Shown one piece after another: positions 29,201 to 37,913 of a stretch of 64,000 nt of DNA. Origin of the DNA: Shewanella aestuarii (GTDB lineage Bacteria > Pseudomonadota > Gammaproteobacteria > Enterobacterales > Shewanellaceae); the NCBI RefSeq assembly GCF_011765625.1, contig NZ_CP050313.1:616501-680500 (forward strand). Reading direction: 5' to 3'. Below the pieces are notes generated by a model that worked only from the letters and a program-made list of their open reading frames with translations, did not search any database and was not told where the DNA came from. Made by a program: the position numbers and the translations under genes. Each line of letters starts with the position of its first letter. Position 1 is the first letter of the stretch.

Positions 29201-30834
29201 ACATGACATCCGTACCAGCCGACATGCTTAAAGAAAACGATAAGCTGGTTTGTATTGGTGGTAATACTTCAGATGAAAGTTACTTAAATGCATACTCAGT
29301 ATTGAAAGTGGCAGATTATGAAAATGTAGATGCGCTTCATCCGGGTATTGGTTTCTTATCTGAAAGCCCACAGTTTGCCGCCTTATGTGTTAATAATGGC
29401 GTTAACTTTGTTGGCCCAAGTGTGCATTCAATGACAACTATGGGTAACAAATCAAATGCTATCCATACTTCTCAGGCACAAAACGTTCCGGTTGTTCCTG
29501 GTAGTCACGGCATTTTGACCAATGCAGAGCAAGCGGTGAATGTTGCCCTTGAAATTGGTTATCCTGTGCTGCTTAAAGCTGTTCAAGGCGGTGGTGGTAA
29601 AGGTATTCAGGTAGTAAAACGTCCTGAAGATATGATTGGTCTATTCCAAAAAACCTCCACAGAAGCGGCTGCTGCATTTGGTAATGGTGATTTATACCTT
29701 GAAAAATATGTCACCTCACTACGTCACATCGAAGTACAGCTATTACGTGATAAGTTTGGTAACACCAAAGTATTAGGTATTCGAGACTGTTCTGTGCAGC
29801 GTAATAACCAGAAAGTAATTGAAGAATCTGGCTCAACAATGCTGCCTGAAGAGCTAAAACAAAAAGTAATGGACTACACTCGCGCCTTAGGTGTTGCAAC
29901 CGATTATATGGGGGCTGGTACAGTTGAGTTTATCTATAACTTAGACGCCAACGAAGTGTACTTCATGGAAATGAATACCCGTTTGCAGGTTGAGCATCCT
30001 GTTACTGAGGCCACATCAGGTATTGATATTGTGAGTGCCCAGTTTGATATTGCTGCAGGTCGTTCAATTGAGAAACTAGAACCAGTTGAGCAAGGTTATG
30101 CCATGGAAGTGCGCGTAACGGCAGAGAAAGCGGCATTAGACAGCCATGGAGTATTACAGTTAATTCCTAATCCAGGGAAGATTACTGAGTGCATCATGCC
30201 CCAGCGTGACGATGTCGAAATCATCTCGATTGCAGAGACGGGTAAAGAAGTTTCGCCTTATTATGATAGTTTAATCGCGCAGATTATTATTCGTGGAAGT
30301 GATCGTGCTGATGTGATTAAGAAGATGTCAGACTATCTCGATACGGTTGTTATTAAAGGTATTGCTACTAACATTCCTTTACTGAAGCGTATTTTGAATG
30401 ACGGCACATTTAATGAGGGCGTATACGATACCAACTACTTACCACGTTTAATGGCAGAGTTAGATATTCCACAGTTAATTGCTGAAATGGAAGCCGCAGC
30501 AGAAACCGCTGCTGTTGATACTGAGTCATTGCGTGTGGGTGAAAGTAACGAGTTGAAGGTGCTTGCTCAAGGTTCAGGTATTTTCTATTCATCACCTGCT
30601 CCAGGTGAGCCAGACTTTGTTAAAGAAGGTGATATTGTTACTGTAGATCAAACTCTTGCTTTGACAGAAGCAATGAAGATGTTCTCACAAGTCACACTAG
30701 CTGGCTTTAACCGTCAAGACGCAGTACTGTACCCTGAAGATCAAACGTATCGCATTGAGCGAGTATTGAATAGTAATGGTCAGCAAGTATCACAAGGTGA
30801 TTTGTTATTTGTGATATCACCTGTTGAAGCTTAA
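26281..30834 (+). CDS. Four-domain biotin-dependent acyl-CoA carboxylase fusion (CT-CT-BC-BCCP)
   Basis: A single 1517-residue polypeptide with every part of a biotin carboxylase system. An AccA-like carboxyltransferase domain (about 60-290) has LIDTPGADAGE and the oxyanion loop GAGYSGGA (~201). A long helical linker spans 300-690. An AccD-like carboxyltransferase lies at about 720-930 (FISSGGMQTKEG ~779, GDCTGGAQASF ~821), with no zinc finger visible. A biotin carboxylase ATP-grasp spans about 940-1400 (QGGGGKGIQ ~1103, EMNTRLQVEHP). A biotinyl domain carries EAMKM with Lys1466. This order is permuted relative to eukaryotic acetyl-CoA carboxylase (BC-BCCP-CT). The substrate may be acetyl-, propionyl- or another acyl-CoA; sequence alone does not decide. 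Confidence 0.88.
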   Translation: MTSKKQPAKTKQVKSADPLFLQAEHLAKDFSLFPAHSKQSLSEEIKGLLTEDAIQANLKGLASLDVDGYVNKVIQPTQDKNRPGAKRIIADLKGKIIAETHMGPFYRAEVELNFGKHNRRIGFVAQERSTANGAWMPEHHLACCEAVRHFAQLSMPIVYLIDTPGADAGEVANSNNQAHSISKAIAESANVDVPTVGIVIGAGYSGGAIPLAAANILLSLRDGIFNTIQPQGLQSIARKYNLSWQECAKSVGVSPEELYTAGCIDGIIDFSPGDRDDRQHNLRRAIISAIEAVERAAVNFVRESKDLKEHYDRSLQRYLAPSPNLVTLENNTGLAVASNPTMHHNIFGSAYRYLRYLTLRSRIHSISQEQYGRLSKVSVPEGDLLERIKQEQERVFQAWLTNPDKLVYDEELNKLWGTFSAKRSEVSTERNVITRLILGEPKENYKKARKALIFNIGWSLYHRWKSNAANNFKGLISYLESLPKSTTQAPWPELNELTVLDVVVNDELREDFIWQCHNILIFNALYDNVVGSLASISKEAMMAKSLSRASVDKLLHKSIDNALSTNDEANDKAKFYKWLKYFMAQSNRAELLTRVEQWKSVGFPQLNDSLFVILTYFFERLLPEFFDSEEDHDKYTGTINPVRIGRRKDFWNRLTMGYQDLLIQKVLREEKQKGKMSWENIIAKFFTQFDEIDADKMSANLLNFPGFRLSIEDAIDRKIRPCGLITGLADFDQNGKKLRVGVAVSNTAFQAGAFDMASAEKFSSLLIECAKRKLPVICFISSGGMQTKEGAAALFSMAVVNDRITRFIRDNELPVLMFGFGDCTGGAQASFVTHPLVQTYYLSGTNMPFAGQMVVPAYLPSTATLSNYLSKVPGAMTGLVYNPFSDTLDSQLSGIDPLMPLPSAKIEDVINKALSTLVPEVVVVEEDIVQDDPRALMKPIDKVLIHARGCTAVKLIRKAHDNNINVVLVASDPDMTSVPADMLKENDKLVCIGGNTSDESYLNAYSVLKVADYENVDALHPGIGFLSESPQFAALCVNNGVNFVGPSVHSMTTMGNKSNAIHTSQAQNVPVVPGSHGILTNAEQAVNVALEIGYPVLLKAVQGGGGKGIQVVKRPEDMIGLFQKTSTEAAAAFGNGDLYLEKYVTSLRHIEVQLLRDKFGNTKVLGIRDCSVQRNNQKVIEESGSTMLPEELKQKVMDYTRALGVATDYMGAGTVEFIYNLDANEVYFMEMNTRLQVEHPVTEATSGIDIVSAQFDIAAGRSIEKLEPVEQGYAMEVRVTAEKAALDSHGVLQLIPNPGKITECIMPQRDDVEIISIAETGKEVSPYYDSLIAQIIIRGSDRADVIKKMSDYLDTVVIKGIATNIPLLKRILNDGTFNEGVYDTNYLPRLMAELDIPQLIAEMEAAAETAAVDTESLRVGESNELKVLAQGSGIFYSSPAPGEPDFVKEGDIVTVDQTLALTEAMKMFSQVTLAGFNRQDAVLYPEDQTYRIERVLNSNGQQVSQGDLLFVISPVEA

Positions 30835-30860
30835 TTAAGACTGATTTTAGTCTATTAAAG

Positions 30861-30887
30861 TACCCGCCAATGGCGGGTATTTTTTTA
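30861..30887 (+). terminator. Intrinsic terminator of the carboxylase gene
   Basis: TACCCGCC-AAT-GGCGGGTA stem (30861-30879) followed directly by eight T. It begins 26 bases after the stop codon. Confidence 0.9.
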
Positions 30888-31088
30888 ATTATTTATTGGT
30901 CATTTTTAACTAAATTTCGGCTGAATGAATGAACTTGGGTCAATAATCGATTTTTTCAGTCTGAAAAGACCAATAAAGTGATTTGATTAAAAAATAATCT
31001 TTTATTTTTATTTATCTGTTTTATATCAGGTAATGTCTAAAAAAGCTGATTTTTTTACGATAATTTCAATAAATATTGCAACAGCCAT

Positions 31089-31117
31089 TTGCGCCCAGCA
31101 TAGTTCCAATTTACAAT
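31089..31117 (+). promoter_or_regulatory. Putative promoter of the second EF-G gene
   Basis: TTGCGC (31089-31094), a 17-base spacer, TACAAT (31112-31117) and a GC-containing discriminator ATGCGCC. The predicted leader is about 80 bases. The rest of the 371-base gap (30888-31088) is AT-rich with no other recognisable feature. Confidence 0.45.
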
Positions 31118-31205
31118 ATGCGCCTTAAATAACCTGATGTGCGGTGTGTCGGTTCTTTTTTCGCATACTCCGTCTACTTCTTAAACTAATCATTAAAGTT
31201 GAATC

Positions 31206-33299
31206 ATGACCGAATTATCCAAATACAGAAACATTGGTATCTTCGCTCACGTTGACGCGGGTAAAACCACGACCACCGAGCGTATCCTTAAGTTAACCGG
31301 TAAGATCCATAAGATCGGTGAAGTTCATGATGGTGAATCAACCACAGACTTCATGGAACAGGAAGCTGAGCGTGGTATTACCATTCAGTCAGCAGCAGTA
31401 AGCTGTTTCTGGAATAACCACCGTTTCAACGTTATCGACACCCCAGGCCACGTTGACTTCACAGTTGAAGTATATCGTTCACTAAAAGTTCTTGATGGCG
31501 GTATCGGTGTATTCTGTGGTAGCGGTGGTGTTGAGCCTCAGTCTGAAACTAACTGGCGCTATGCTAACGATTCAGAAGTTGCACGTATCATCTTCGTAAA
31601 CAAGTTAGACCGTATGGGTGCAGACTTTTTACGCGTTGTTAAGCAAACTAAAGACGTATTAGCTGCTAATCCATTGGTTATGGTTCTACCTATCGGTATC
31701 GAAGACCAGTTCACTGGTGTAGTTGACCTATTAACTCGTAAAGCACACGTATGGGATGACTCTGGTTTACCAGAAAACTTTGAAATCCAAGACGTGCCAG
31801 CTGACATGGTTGACTTAGTTGAAGAATACCGTGAAATGTTAATCGAATCTGCCGTAGAAATGGATGACGATTTAATGGAAGCTTACATGGAAGGTACTGA
31901 GCCTTCTATCGAAGACATTAAGCGTTGTATCCGTGCCGGTACTCGTACTATGCATTTCTTCCCAACATACTGTGGTAGTGCATTCAAAAACAAAGGTATG
32001 CAGTTATTATTAGATGCAGTTGTTGATTACCTACCAGATCCAGTTGAAGTTGATCCACAACCATTAACTGACGAAGAAGGTAACGAAACTGGTGAATACG
32101 CAATCGTTGATGCAGACGCGCCATTAAAAGCGTTAGCGTTCAAGATTATGGATGACCGTTTTGGTGCATTAACATTCGTACGTATCTACTCAGGCCGTAT
32201 CAAGAAGGGTGACACCATCCTTAACTCTGCTACTGGTAAAACTGAGCGTGTTGGCCGTATGGTTGAGATGCAAGCTAACGAACGTAACGAACTTGAATCA
32301 GCTCAAGCTGGTGATATTATCGCTATCGTTGGTATGAAAAACGTACAAACTGGTCACACTTTATGTGATGTTAAGCATCCATGTACGCTTGAAGCAATGG
32401 TATTCCCAGAGCCAGTTATCTCTATCGCTGTAGCGCCAAAAGATAAAGGCGGCAGTGAGAAAATGGGTATCGCTATCGGTAAAATGATTGCTGAAGATCC
32501 ATCATTCCGCGTAGAAACTGACGAAGATTCAGGCGAAACCATCCTTAAAGGTATGGGTGAGCTTCACTTAGACATTAAAGTAGACATCCTTAAGCGTACT
32601 TATGGTGTTGAACTAATCGTTGGTGAGCCACAAGTTGCTTACCGTGAAACAATTACTAAGCCTGTTGAAGATAGCTACACGCATAAGAAACAGTCTGGTG
32701 GTTCTGGTCAGTTTGGTAAAATTGACTATGTTATCCGTCCAGGCGAGCCAAACACTGGTTTCGTGTTTAAATCATCAGTTGTGGGTGGTAACGTTCCTAA
32801 AGAATTCTGGCCTGCTGTTGAGAAAGGTTTCAAGAGCATGATGAACACAGGTACTATTGCTGGCTTCCCAGTGTTAGACGTTGAGTTCGAATTAACAGAC
32901 GGTGCTTTCCACGCAGTTGACTCGTCAGCTATCGCGTTCGAAATCGCTGCTAAAGGCGCGTTCCGTCAATCTATGCCTAAAGCCGGTGCACAACTTCTTG
33001 AGCCTATCATGAAAGTTGACGTATTCAGCCCAGATGACAACGTTGGTGACGTAATTGGTGACTTAAACCGTCGTCGCGGTATGATCAAAGATCAAAACGC
33101 AGGTGTTACTGGCGTTCGCATTAAGGCTGACGTACCGTTATCAGAAATGTTCGGTTATATCGGTTCGCTACGTACTATGACATCAGGTCGTGGTCAATTC
33201 TCTATGGAATTCGCTCACTACTCACCATGTCCTAACAGCGTTTCTGAGAAAGTTGTTGCTCAAGTTAAAGAGCGTAAAGCTGCAGAAGCTAAGAAGTAA
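31206..33299 (+). CDS. fusA2: Elongation factor G paralogue
   Basis: Translational GTPase of 697 residues with all EF-G features. These are G1 [10 protein letters not shown] (~15), switch [11 protein letters not shown]3 DTPGHVDF, G4 NKLDRMGAD, and domain IV with [10 protein letters not shown] and the [15 protein letters not shown]-terminus. It is not in a str operon (no rpsL, rpsG or tufA alongside), so it is a second EF-G copy, as known in Shewanella, Vibrio and Pseudomonas. Such copies may specialise in translocation or in ribosome recycling; which applies here cannot be told. Codon use is strongly biased to GGT, CGT, GTT and GAA, unlike its neighbours, suggesting high expression. A promoter-like sequence and its own terminator make it monocistronic. 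Confidence 0.92.
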   Translation: MTELSKYRNIGIFAHVDAGKTTTTERILKLTGKIHKIGEVHDGESTTDFMEQEAERGITIQSAAVSCFWNNHRFNVIDTPGHVDFTVEVYRSLKVLDGGIGVFCGSGGVEPQSETNWRYANDSEVARIIFVNKLDRMGADFLRVVKQTKDVLAANPLVMVLPIGIEDQFTGVVDLLTRKAHVWDDSGLPENFEIQDVPADMVDLVEEYREMLIESAVEMDDDLMEAYMEGTEPSIEDIKRCIRAGTRTMHFFPTYCGSAFKNKGMQLLLDAVVDYLPDPVEVDPQPLTDEEGNETGEYAIVDADAPLKALAFKIMDDRFGALTFVRIYSGRIKKGDTILNSATGKTERVGRMVEMQANERNELESAQAGDIIAIVGMKNVQTGHTLCDVKHPCTLEAMVFPEPVISIAVAPKDKGGSEKMGIAIGKMIAEDPSFRVETDEDSGETILKGMGELHLDIKVDILKRTYGVELIVGEPQVAYRETITKPVEDSYTHKKQSGGSGQFGKIDYVIRPGEPNTGFVFKSSVVGGNVPKEFWPAVEKGFKSMMNTGTIAGFPVLDVEFELTDGAFHAVDSSAIAFEIAAKGAFRQSMPKAGAQLLEPIMKVDVFSPDDNVGDVIGDLNRRRGMIKDQNAGVTGVRIKADVPLSEMFGYIGSLRTMTSGRGQFSMEFAHYSPCPNSVSEKVVAQVKERKAAEAKK

Positions 33300-33320
33300 T
33301 TCTTAATTTACTGTTAAATA

Positions 33321-33347
33321 AAAACCGCTGCTTGCAGCGGTTTTTTT
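33321..33347 (+). terminator. Intrinsic terminator of the EF-G gene
   Basis: CCGCTG/CAGCGG stem flanked by AAAA and followed by seven T, 22 bases after the stop. Confidence 0.9.
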
Positions 33348-33449
33348 ATGCGTATCAGATACAGGTTTCAGTTTTAAGATTTGAGCACCATTACCTTAAA
33401 CTGCCATCAACGTTGAATTGAGTTAGCTATTACGCGTTATCTCAAAAAA

Positions 33450-33475
33450 AATGCCACTTCAAATGAAGTGGCATT
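33450..33475 (-). terminator. Intrinsic terminator of napAB
   Basis: 11-bp perfect stem (AATGCCACTTC/GAAGTGGCATT) with a 4-base loop; on the minus strand it runs into TTTTTTTT. It lies 18 bases after the napB stop. Confidence 0.88.
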
Positions 33476-33492
33476 GTTGTTATTACAAAAGT

Positions 33493-33915
33493 TTATTTGG
33501 TGTGGGTGTTCCCCACTAACGCCTGTTTATTATCGGCTTGTGCAACATGGCACTGTACACAGAAGTAGTATTGACCATTAAACTCACCGTTAGCTTTAAC
33601 GTGGGACTTGTCAATGGCAGTGGCTTTCATGCGGGCTGCTTTTTCAACACTGTGACAAGTTAAACACCCATTTTTATCTGCAGAGATACTATAGCTATCT
33701 TTGTGCGGAATAAGTGGTGGCTGGTGCACAAAGGTACGTTCAATTGCAGTACCTTTTACAGGATAAGACGCTACGGCATCTGCCGGTCTAATATCTGTGA
33801 TGGCAGATTGCCCTAATGATTGCACATTGACAGCAGCCGCTTCGGGTTCTGCTTGTTGTCCTGAACAGGCAGCTAGACCTAACACCATAGCTGCAGCACT
33901 GAATAATTTTTTCAT
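33493..33915 (-). CDS. napB: Periplasmic nitrate reductase small subunit NapB (predicted lipoprotein)
   Basis: Dihaem c-type cytochrome that passes electrons to NapA, 140 residues. The two haem motifs are CLTCH (84-88) and CVQCH (119-123), and the family stretch DIRPADAVASYPVKGT is present. The N-terminus ends in LGLAAC-SGQ, a good lipobox with Cys17, so the mature protein would be lipid-anchored rather than soluble. This contrasts with the soluble periplasmic NapB of E. coli. It lies 112 bases after napA on the same strand. No napC, napG/H, napD or napF is adjacent, so the electron donor and the NapA chaperone must be encoded elsewhere. Confidence 0.92.
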   Translation of the reverse strand: MKKLFSAAAMVLGLAACSGQQAEPEAAAVNVQSLGQSAITDIRPADAVASYPVKGTAIERTFVHQPPLIPHKDSYSISADKNGCLTCHSVEKAARMKATAIDKSHVKANGEFNGQYYFCVQCHVAQADNKQALVGNTHTK

Positions 33916-34027
33916 GTTTTACTCCGTAACATCCTAGATGAATGTTTATAATTCCTATGATGGCGAGTGGTTAAATGATTTAATTCCATTACTCTTACCC
34001 GCCATATCCGTAAGCATGTTTGGTGAT

Positions 34028-36511
34028 TTAAGCTTTCATGACTTTAACTGGACATTTTTTAAAGTCAGTTTCTTTGGATAGCGGATCAGTCGCATCTAAC
34101 AATAATTTGTTAACTAACTGTCTTGCATCGAAGAAAGGCATAAATACCACACCTCTAGGCGGCTTGTTACGGCCTTTGGTTTCTACTCGAGTTTTGACCT
34201 CACCACGTGGAGAAGCAACGACCACCTCATCACCACGATTTAAGCCACGCGCTTTAGCGTCTTCAGGGTGCATAAAGATTTGCGCATCTGGATAAGCTTT
34301 ATGAAGTTCTGGTACGCGGGCTGTCATCGAACCTGTATGCCAATGTTCAAGCACGCGGCCCGTAGACATCCATAAGTCATATTCGTTATTTGGCTCTTCT
34401 GCTGCTGGCTCATAGGGTAGGGCGAAAATAACCGCTTTACCGTCTGGTTTGCCATAGAAGTTGAAACCTTCACCCGCCTTCACATAAGGATCGCTACCTT
34501 CAACAAAACGGCGCAATGTTTCTTTGCCGTTTACAACTGGCCAGCGTTTACCACGGTTTTCATGGTAGCTGTCAAAAGTATCCAAATCGTGCGCATGGCC
34601 ACGACCAAACTGTGCATATTCTTCAAACAGACCTTTTTGTAGGTAAAACCCAAAGTGCTCGCTTTCGTGGTTATAAGCGCCTTTACAATCAGTTGTCGGG
34701 AACTTATTCACGACACCATTGGCAAACAGAACATCGTATAAGGTTTTATCAGCATATTCCGGTTTTTTAGCAATAAGCTCAGCAGGCCACACTTCAGACA
34801 CTTTAAAGCGTTTTGAGAACTCGACTAATTGCCATAAGTCAGATTTAGCGCTTTGTGGAGCTGGCACTTGTTGATGCCACATATGAGTGCGACGCTCAGC
34901 ATTACCGTAAGCGCCTTCTTTTTCGACCCACATTGCGGTGGGTAGAATTAAGTCTGCTGCAGTTGCCGTGACGGTTGGGTATGGGTCTGATACTACGATG
35001 AAGTTTTCAGGGTTACGGAAACCTGGGTAAATTTCATCATTGATATTGGGTCCAGCCTGCATATTGTTAGTACACATAGTCCAGTAACAATTTAGCTTGC
35101 CATCTTTAAGCATACGGCTTTGAAGTACAGCATGGAAGCCTGGTTTTGGCGGAATGGTGCCTGCCGGTAATTGCCATAATTTTTCGGTAATTTCACGGTG
35201 TTTATCGTTATTCACTACCATGTCAGCAGGTAGACGATGGGCAAAAGTACCTACTTCACGTGCTGTACCACAAGCTGATGGCTGACCCGTTAGTGAGAAC
35301 GGGCTATTGCCTGGGGTGGCGATTTTACCGGTAAGTAAGTGAATGTTATAAAGCATGTTATTAGCCCAAACTCCACGAACATGCTGGTTAATACCCATGG
35401 TCCATAAGCTCATGACTTTAATGTTTGGATCAGCGTATGCTTTGGCCATCTCGATAAGATTTTCAACAGGTACGCCACTCATTTCTGACGCATATTCTGC
35501 CGTATAAGTGCTCACGAATTTTGCGTATTCATCGAAGCTAATCGGGGTTGAATTGCCGTTGTCTGGGTTTTTAGCTTTTTTCTGAAGTGGATGATCAGGA
35601 CGAAGGCCGTAACCAATGTCGGTTACACCAAGAGCAAATTTGGTGTGCTTGTTAACGAAGTCTCTATTTACGGCTTTATTTTCAATGATGTAGTTAGCTA
35701 TAAAGTTTAAAATGACCAAATCTGTTTGTGGTTTAAATACCATTGCATTATCGGCTAGATCAAAGCTGCGGTTTTGAAAGGTTGATAATACGTGTACTTT
35801 TGATTTTTCATTACTTAAGCGGCGATCAGTCAAGCGAGCCCATAAAATAGGATGCATCTCTGCCATGTTAGCGCCCCAAAGGACAAAATGATCCGCTGCT
35901 TCTAAATCATCATAGCATCCCATTGGCTCATCAATGCCAAAAGTACGCATAAATCCAGCCACGGCAGATGCCATACAGTGGCGGGCATTTGGGTCTATGT
36001 TGTTAGTTAAAAAACCGGCTTTATGCAGTTTCGCTGCAGCGTAGCCTTCCCAAACGGTCCATTGACCAGAACCAAACATACCGACAGAAGTTGGACCTTT
36101 TTTAGCGATACTGGCTTTCCATTTTTCAGCCATGGTATCAAGTGCGACATCCCAGCTTACTGGCGTAAACTCACCTTCTTTGTCGTACTTACCATTTTTC
36201 ATTCTTAATAATGGTGATGTCAGGCGGTCTTTACCATACATAATTTTAGACAGAAAATAGCCTTTAACGCAGTTAAGCCCTTTATTGACAGGGCTTTCTG
36301 GATCACCTTGGGTAGCAACAACTTTGCCACCTTTTGTACCAACTAATACACTACAGCCTACACCGCAGAAACGACATGGTGCTTTGTCCCATTTGATATC
36401 TGAACTGCCTTGCGCGGCATTCACAACATTAATGGGGATGGCTAGGCCTACAGCAGATGCAGCTGCGGCAGCGGCATTGGCTTTTAGAAACTCGCGACGG
36501 CTTATGCTCAT
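34028..36511 (-). CDS. napA: Periplasmic nitrate reductase catalytic subunit NapA
   Basis: Molybdopterin enzyme reducing nitrate to nitrite, 827 residues. The Tat signal SRREFLK is followed by an Ala-rich hydrophobic stretch. The [4Fe-4S] ligands are C46, C49, C53 and C81 (PCRFCGVGC...NCVKG). The molybdenum-ligand cysteine is in [10 protein letters not shown] (~178). The frame extends upstream to 36523, but ATG 36511 has GAGGA at good spacing and gives the standard Tat N-terminus. It forms a two-gene unit with napB. NarP-like heptamer palindromes and a CRP-like site lie in the 247-base upstream region, consistent with NarQP and CRP control known for Shewanella nap. Confidence 0.96.
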   Translation of the reverse strand: MSISRREFLKANAAAAAASAVGLAIPINVVNAAQGSSDIKWDKAPCRFCGVGCSVLVGTKGGKVVATQGDPESPVNKGLNCVKGYFLSKIMYGKDRLTSPLLRMKNGKYDKEGEFTPVSWDVALDTMAEKWKASIAKKGPTSVGMFGSGQWTVWEGYAAAKLHKAGFLTNNIDPNARHCMASAVAGFMRTFGIDEPMGCYDDLEAADHFVLWGANMAEMHPILWARLTDRRLSNEKSKVHVLSTFQNRSFDLADNAMVFKPQTDLVILNFIANYIIENKAVNRDFVNKHTKFALGVTDIGYGLRPDHPLQKKAKNPDNGNSTPISFDEYAKFVSTYTAEYASEMSGVPVENLIEMAKAYADPNIKVMSLWTMGINQHVRGVWANNMLYNIHLLTGKIATPGNSPFSLTGQPSACGTAREVGTFAHRLPADMVVNNDKHREITEKLWQLPAGTIPPKPGFHAVLQSRMLKDGKLNCYWTMCTNNMQAGPNINDEIYPGFRNPENFIVVSDPYPTVTATAADLILPTAMWVEKEGAYGNAERRTHMWHQQVPAPQSAKSDLWQLVEFSKRFKVSEVWPAELIAKKPEYADKTLYDVLFANGVVNKFPTTDCKGAYNHESEHFGFYLQKGLFEEYAQFGRGHAHDLDTFDSYHENRGKRWPVVNGKETLRRFVEGSDPYVKAGEGFNFYGKPDGKAVIFALPYEPAAEEPNNEYDLWMSTGRVLEHWHTGSMTARVPELHKAYPDAQIFMHPEDAKARGLNRGDEVVVASPRGEVKTRVETKGRNKPPRGVVFMPFFDARQLVNKLLLDATDPLSKETDFKKCPVKVMKA

Positions 36512-36605
36512 GGTGTTCCTCACTCTTTATTAAGTTAACTGATTAATGCAGATGTTAAATCTTTTATTATGTTATTGAGTCTAAACCTGATAATTTGTAA
36601 GGATA

Positions 36606-36621
36606 TACCCCTGAATAGGTA
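36606..36621. promoter_or_regulatory. NarP-type 7-2-7 site upstream of napA
   Basis: TACCCCT-GA-ATAGGTA agrees at every position with the NarP/NarL inverted heptamer consensus TACYYMT-2-AKRRGTA. It is 95-110 bases upstream of the napA start. Confidence 0.65.
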
Positions 36622-36657
36622 TAGTGATTAATTGGTGCTCGAAATCACATTTTTAAG

Positions 36658-36673
36658 CGTGAGATGGATCTCA
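36658..36673. promoter_or_regulatory. CRP-like site upstream of napA
   Basis: CGTGA-GATGGA-TCTCA matches 8 of 10 conserved positions of TGTGA-N6-TCACA, 147-162 bases before napA. CRP control of nitrate reduction is established in Shewanella. Confidence 0.5.
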
Positions 36674-36727
36674 TTTAGATTAGATTGAAAGTGCTGTTTT
36701 AGATTGGGCTAATTTATTTTATTTTTA

Positions 36728-36743
36728 TACTCCTTAAAGAGTA
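36728..36743. promoter_or_regulatory. Second NarP-like palindrome near the upstream gene's end
   Basis: TACTCCT-TA-AAGAGTA has 7-2-7 geometry with one departure from the NarP/NarL consensus. It lies 217-232 bases upstream of napA and 15 bases after the lipocalin-like gene. A terminator function is less likely because no T-run follows on the minus strand. Confidence 0.35.
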
Positions 36744-36758
36744 TTGAGATAATTGAGC

Positions 36759-37913
36759 TCAGTAGCCGGTTAGCTCCATATAACCCATCCCCTCATGGCT
36801 CCCTTTAAAGTCAATGGGGCCTTCCCAATAAGGTGTCGATAATGGCATCTCACTATTAGGGTTGAGCGCATCAGTTGTGATGTGAATTTGTTCGCTGGGA
36901 ATGTCAATTTGCCAGCTCACAGGGTATGACTTATCTTTAATCTTATGCCAACTTACTGGTTTCATGCTGATTTCGTTGGGATGACTACCACTGGTGAAAT
37001 TACGTCCAGTTCCATCAGAGAGCATGACTCGTGCGCTGTAAAAATTATCTGTCTCAGTTTGGCCACGTAAGCGAAATATCATTAAGGTAGTGTTTGTATC
37101 AAGCCTAATTGAAAACCAGTCCCAACCTTGCTGACTTTTTGTCAGTAATTGCGAACTCCACTCTCTGTCTAACCATGCCTTACCGGTCACATTTTCTGTT
37201 TTACCTTCACGGGTAATGGTGCCATTAACATCAATATATGGCTGGCTGTAATAATGCGAGGCAACTTGTCCGTCACGGCTTTTAATGCTGAAGCCTTGTT
37301 CACCTTGCAGTTGCCATGGATGTTGACTATCTAGTGATAATTGATAGCCAAACAAGGCATCGGTTACTGTTAATGTGGCAGGAAAAGGCGATGCTTGCGA
37401 GGTTTGCCATTGCCAGTTATCTAAGTACACCGCAAAAGGATTAGCTGATACGCCAGCAAACTCTGGGTGAGCTCGGGCAAATTTTTCAGCTTTATAGTGC
37501 TTATTTTTAGAGGTTAACGCCACATGTGCCATATATAACTGGTTTGTCGCCCACTTAGAATCTGAGGTTGATGATGGTTGATTATCAGGAGCGCTTAATG
37601 CGCTGCGAAATTGTGTCCATTGAATACCAACTTGTTCACCGGCATCAGTAGTCAGGTTCGCTGTGATATACCACCATTCTATTCGAAAGCCGTTATGTGC
37701 TTGATGGTCATCTGGAAAAGTTAACACCGTTGTTGGTAAGACTTGATGATAAAGCTGATTATTATCATCGCTGCCGAGTAATTTCCCCATAGAGACTGAT
37801 GAGTTTGATGATGTTTGAGGCTGTTGTTTAGCATTGTCGCAAGCCATCACCAAGCTAGTTAACAGCAATAAAAGACTGCAATGGAACACGCGTTGTTTGA
37901 TGAAGTAAGTCAT
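36759..37913 (-). CDS. AttH/CrtC lipocalin-like lipoprotein of an ABC exporter locus
   Basis: Lipoprotein of 384 residues. Its signal ends LVMAC-D, so Cys25 would be lipidated, and Asp at +2 favours inner-membrane retention under the E. coli Lol rule. The body shows the lipocalin-like carotenoid-hydratase/AttH pattern: HNGFRIEWWYITANL, IQWTQFR, AWLDREWSSQLL, WDWFSIRL and GYMELTGY. The frame is open to 38060, but ATG 37913 gives the lipoprotein start, and its A is the last base of the permease stop (TAATG). With the preceding permease and ATPase it forms a unit like attEFGH of Agrobacterium. Its ligand is unknown; no carotenoid genes are near. Confidence 0.82.
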   Translation of the reverse strand: MTYFIKQRVFHCSLLLLLTSLVMACDNAKQQPQTSSNSSVSMGKLLGSDDNNQLYHQVLPTTVLTFPDDHQAHNGFRIEWWYITANLTTDAGEQVGIQWTQFRSALSAPDNQPSSTSDSKWATNQLYMAHVALTSKNKHYKAEKFARAHPEFAGVSANPFAVYLDNWQWQTSQASPFPATLTVTDALFGYQLSLDSQHPWQLQGEQGFSIKSRDGQVASHYYSQPYIDVNGTITREGKTENVTGKAWLDREWSSQLLTKSQQGWDWFSIRLDTNTTLMIFRLRGQTETDNFYSARVMLSDGTGRNFTSGSHPNEISMKPVSWHKIKDKSYPVSWQIDIPSEQIHITTDALNPNSEMPLSTPYWEGPIDFKGSHEGMGYMELTGY

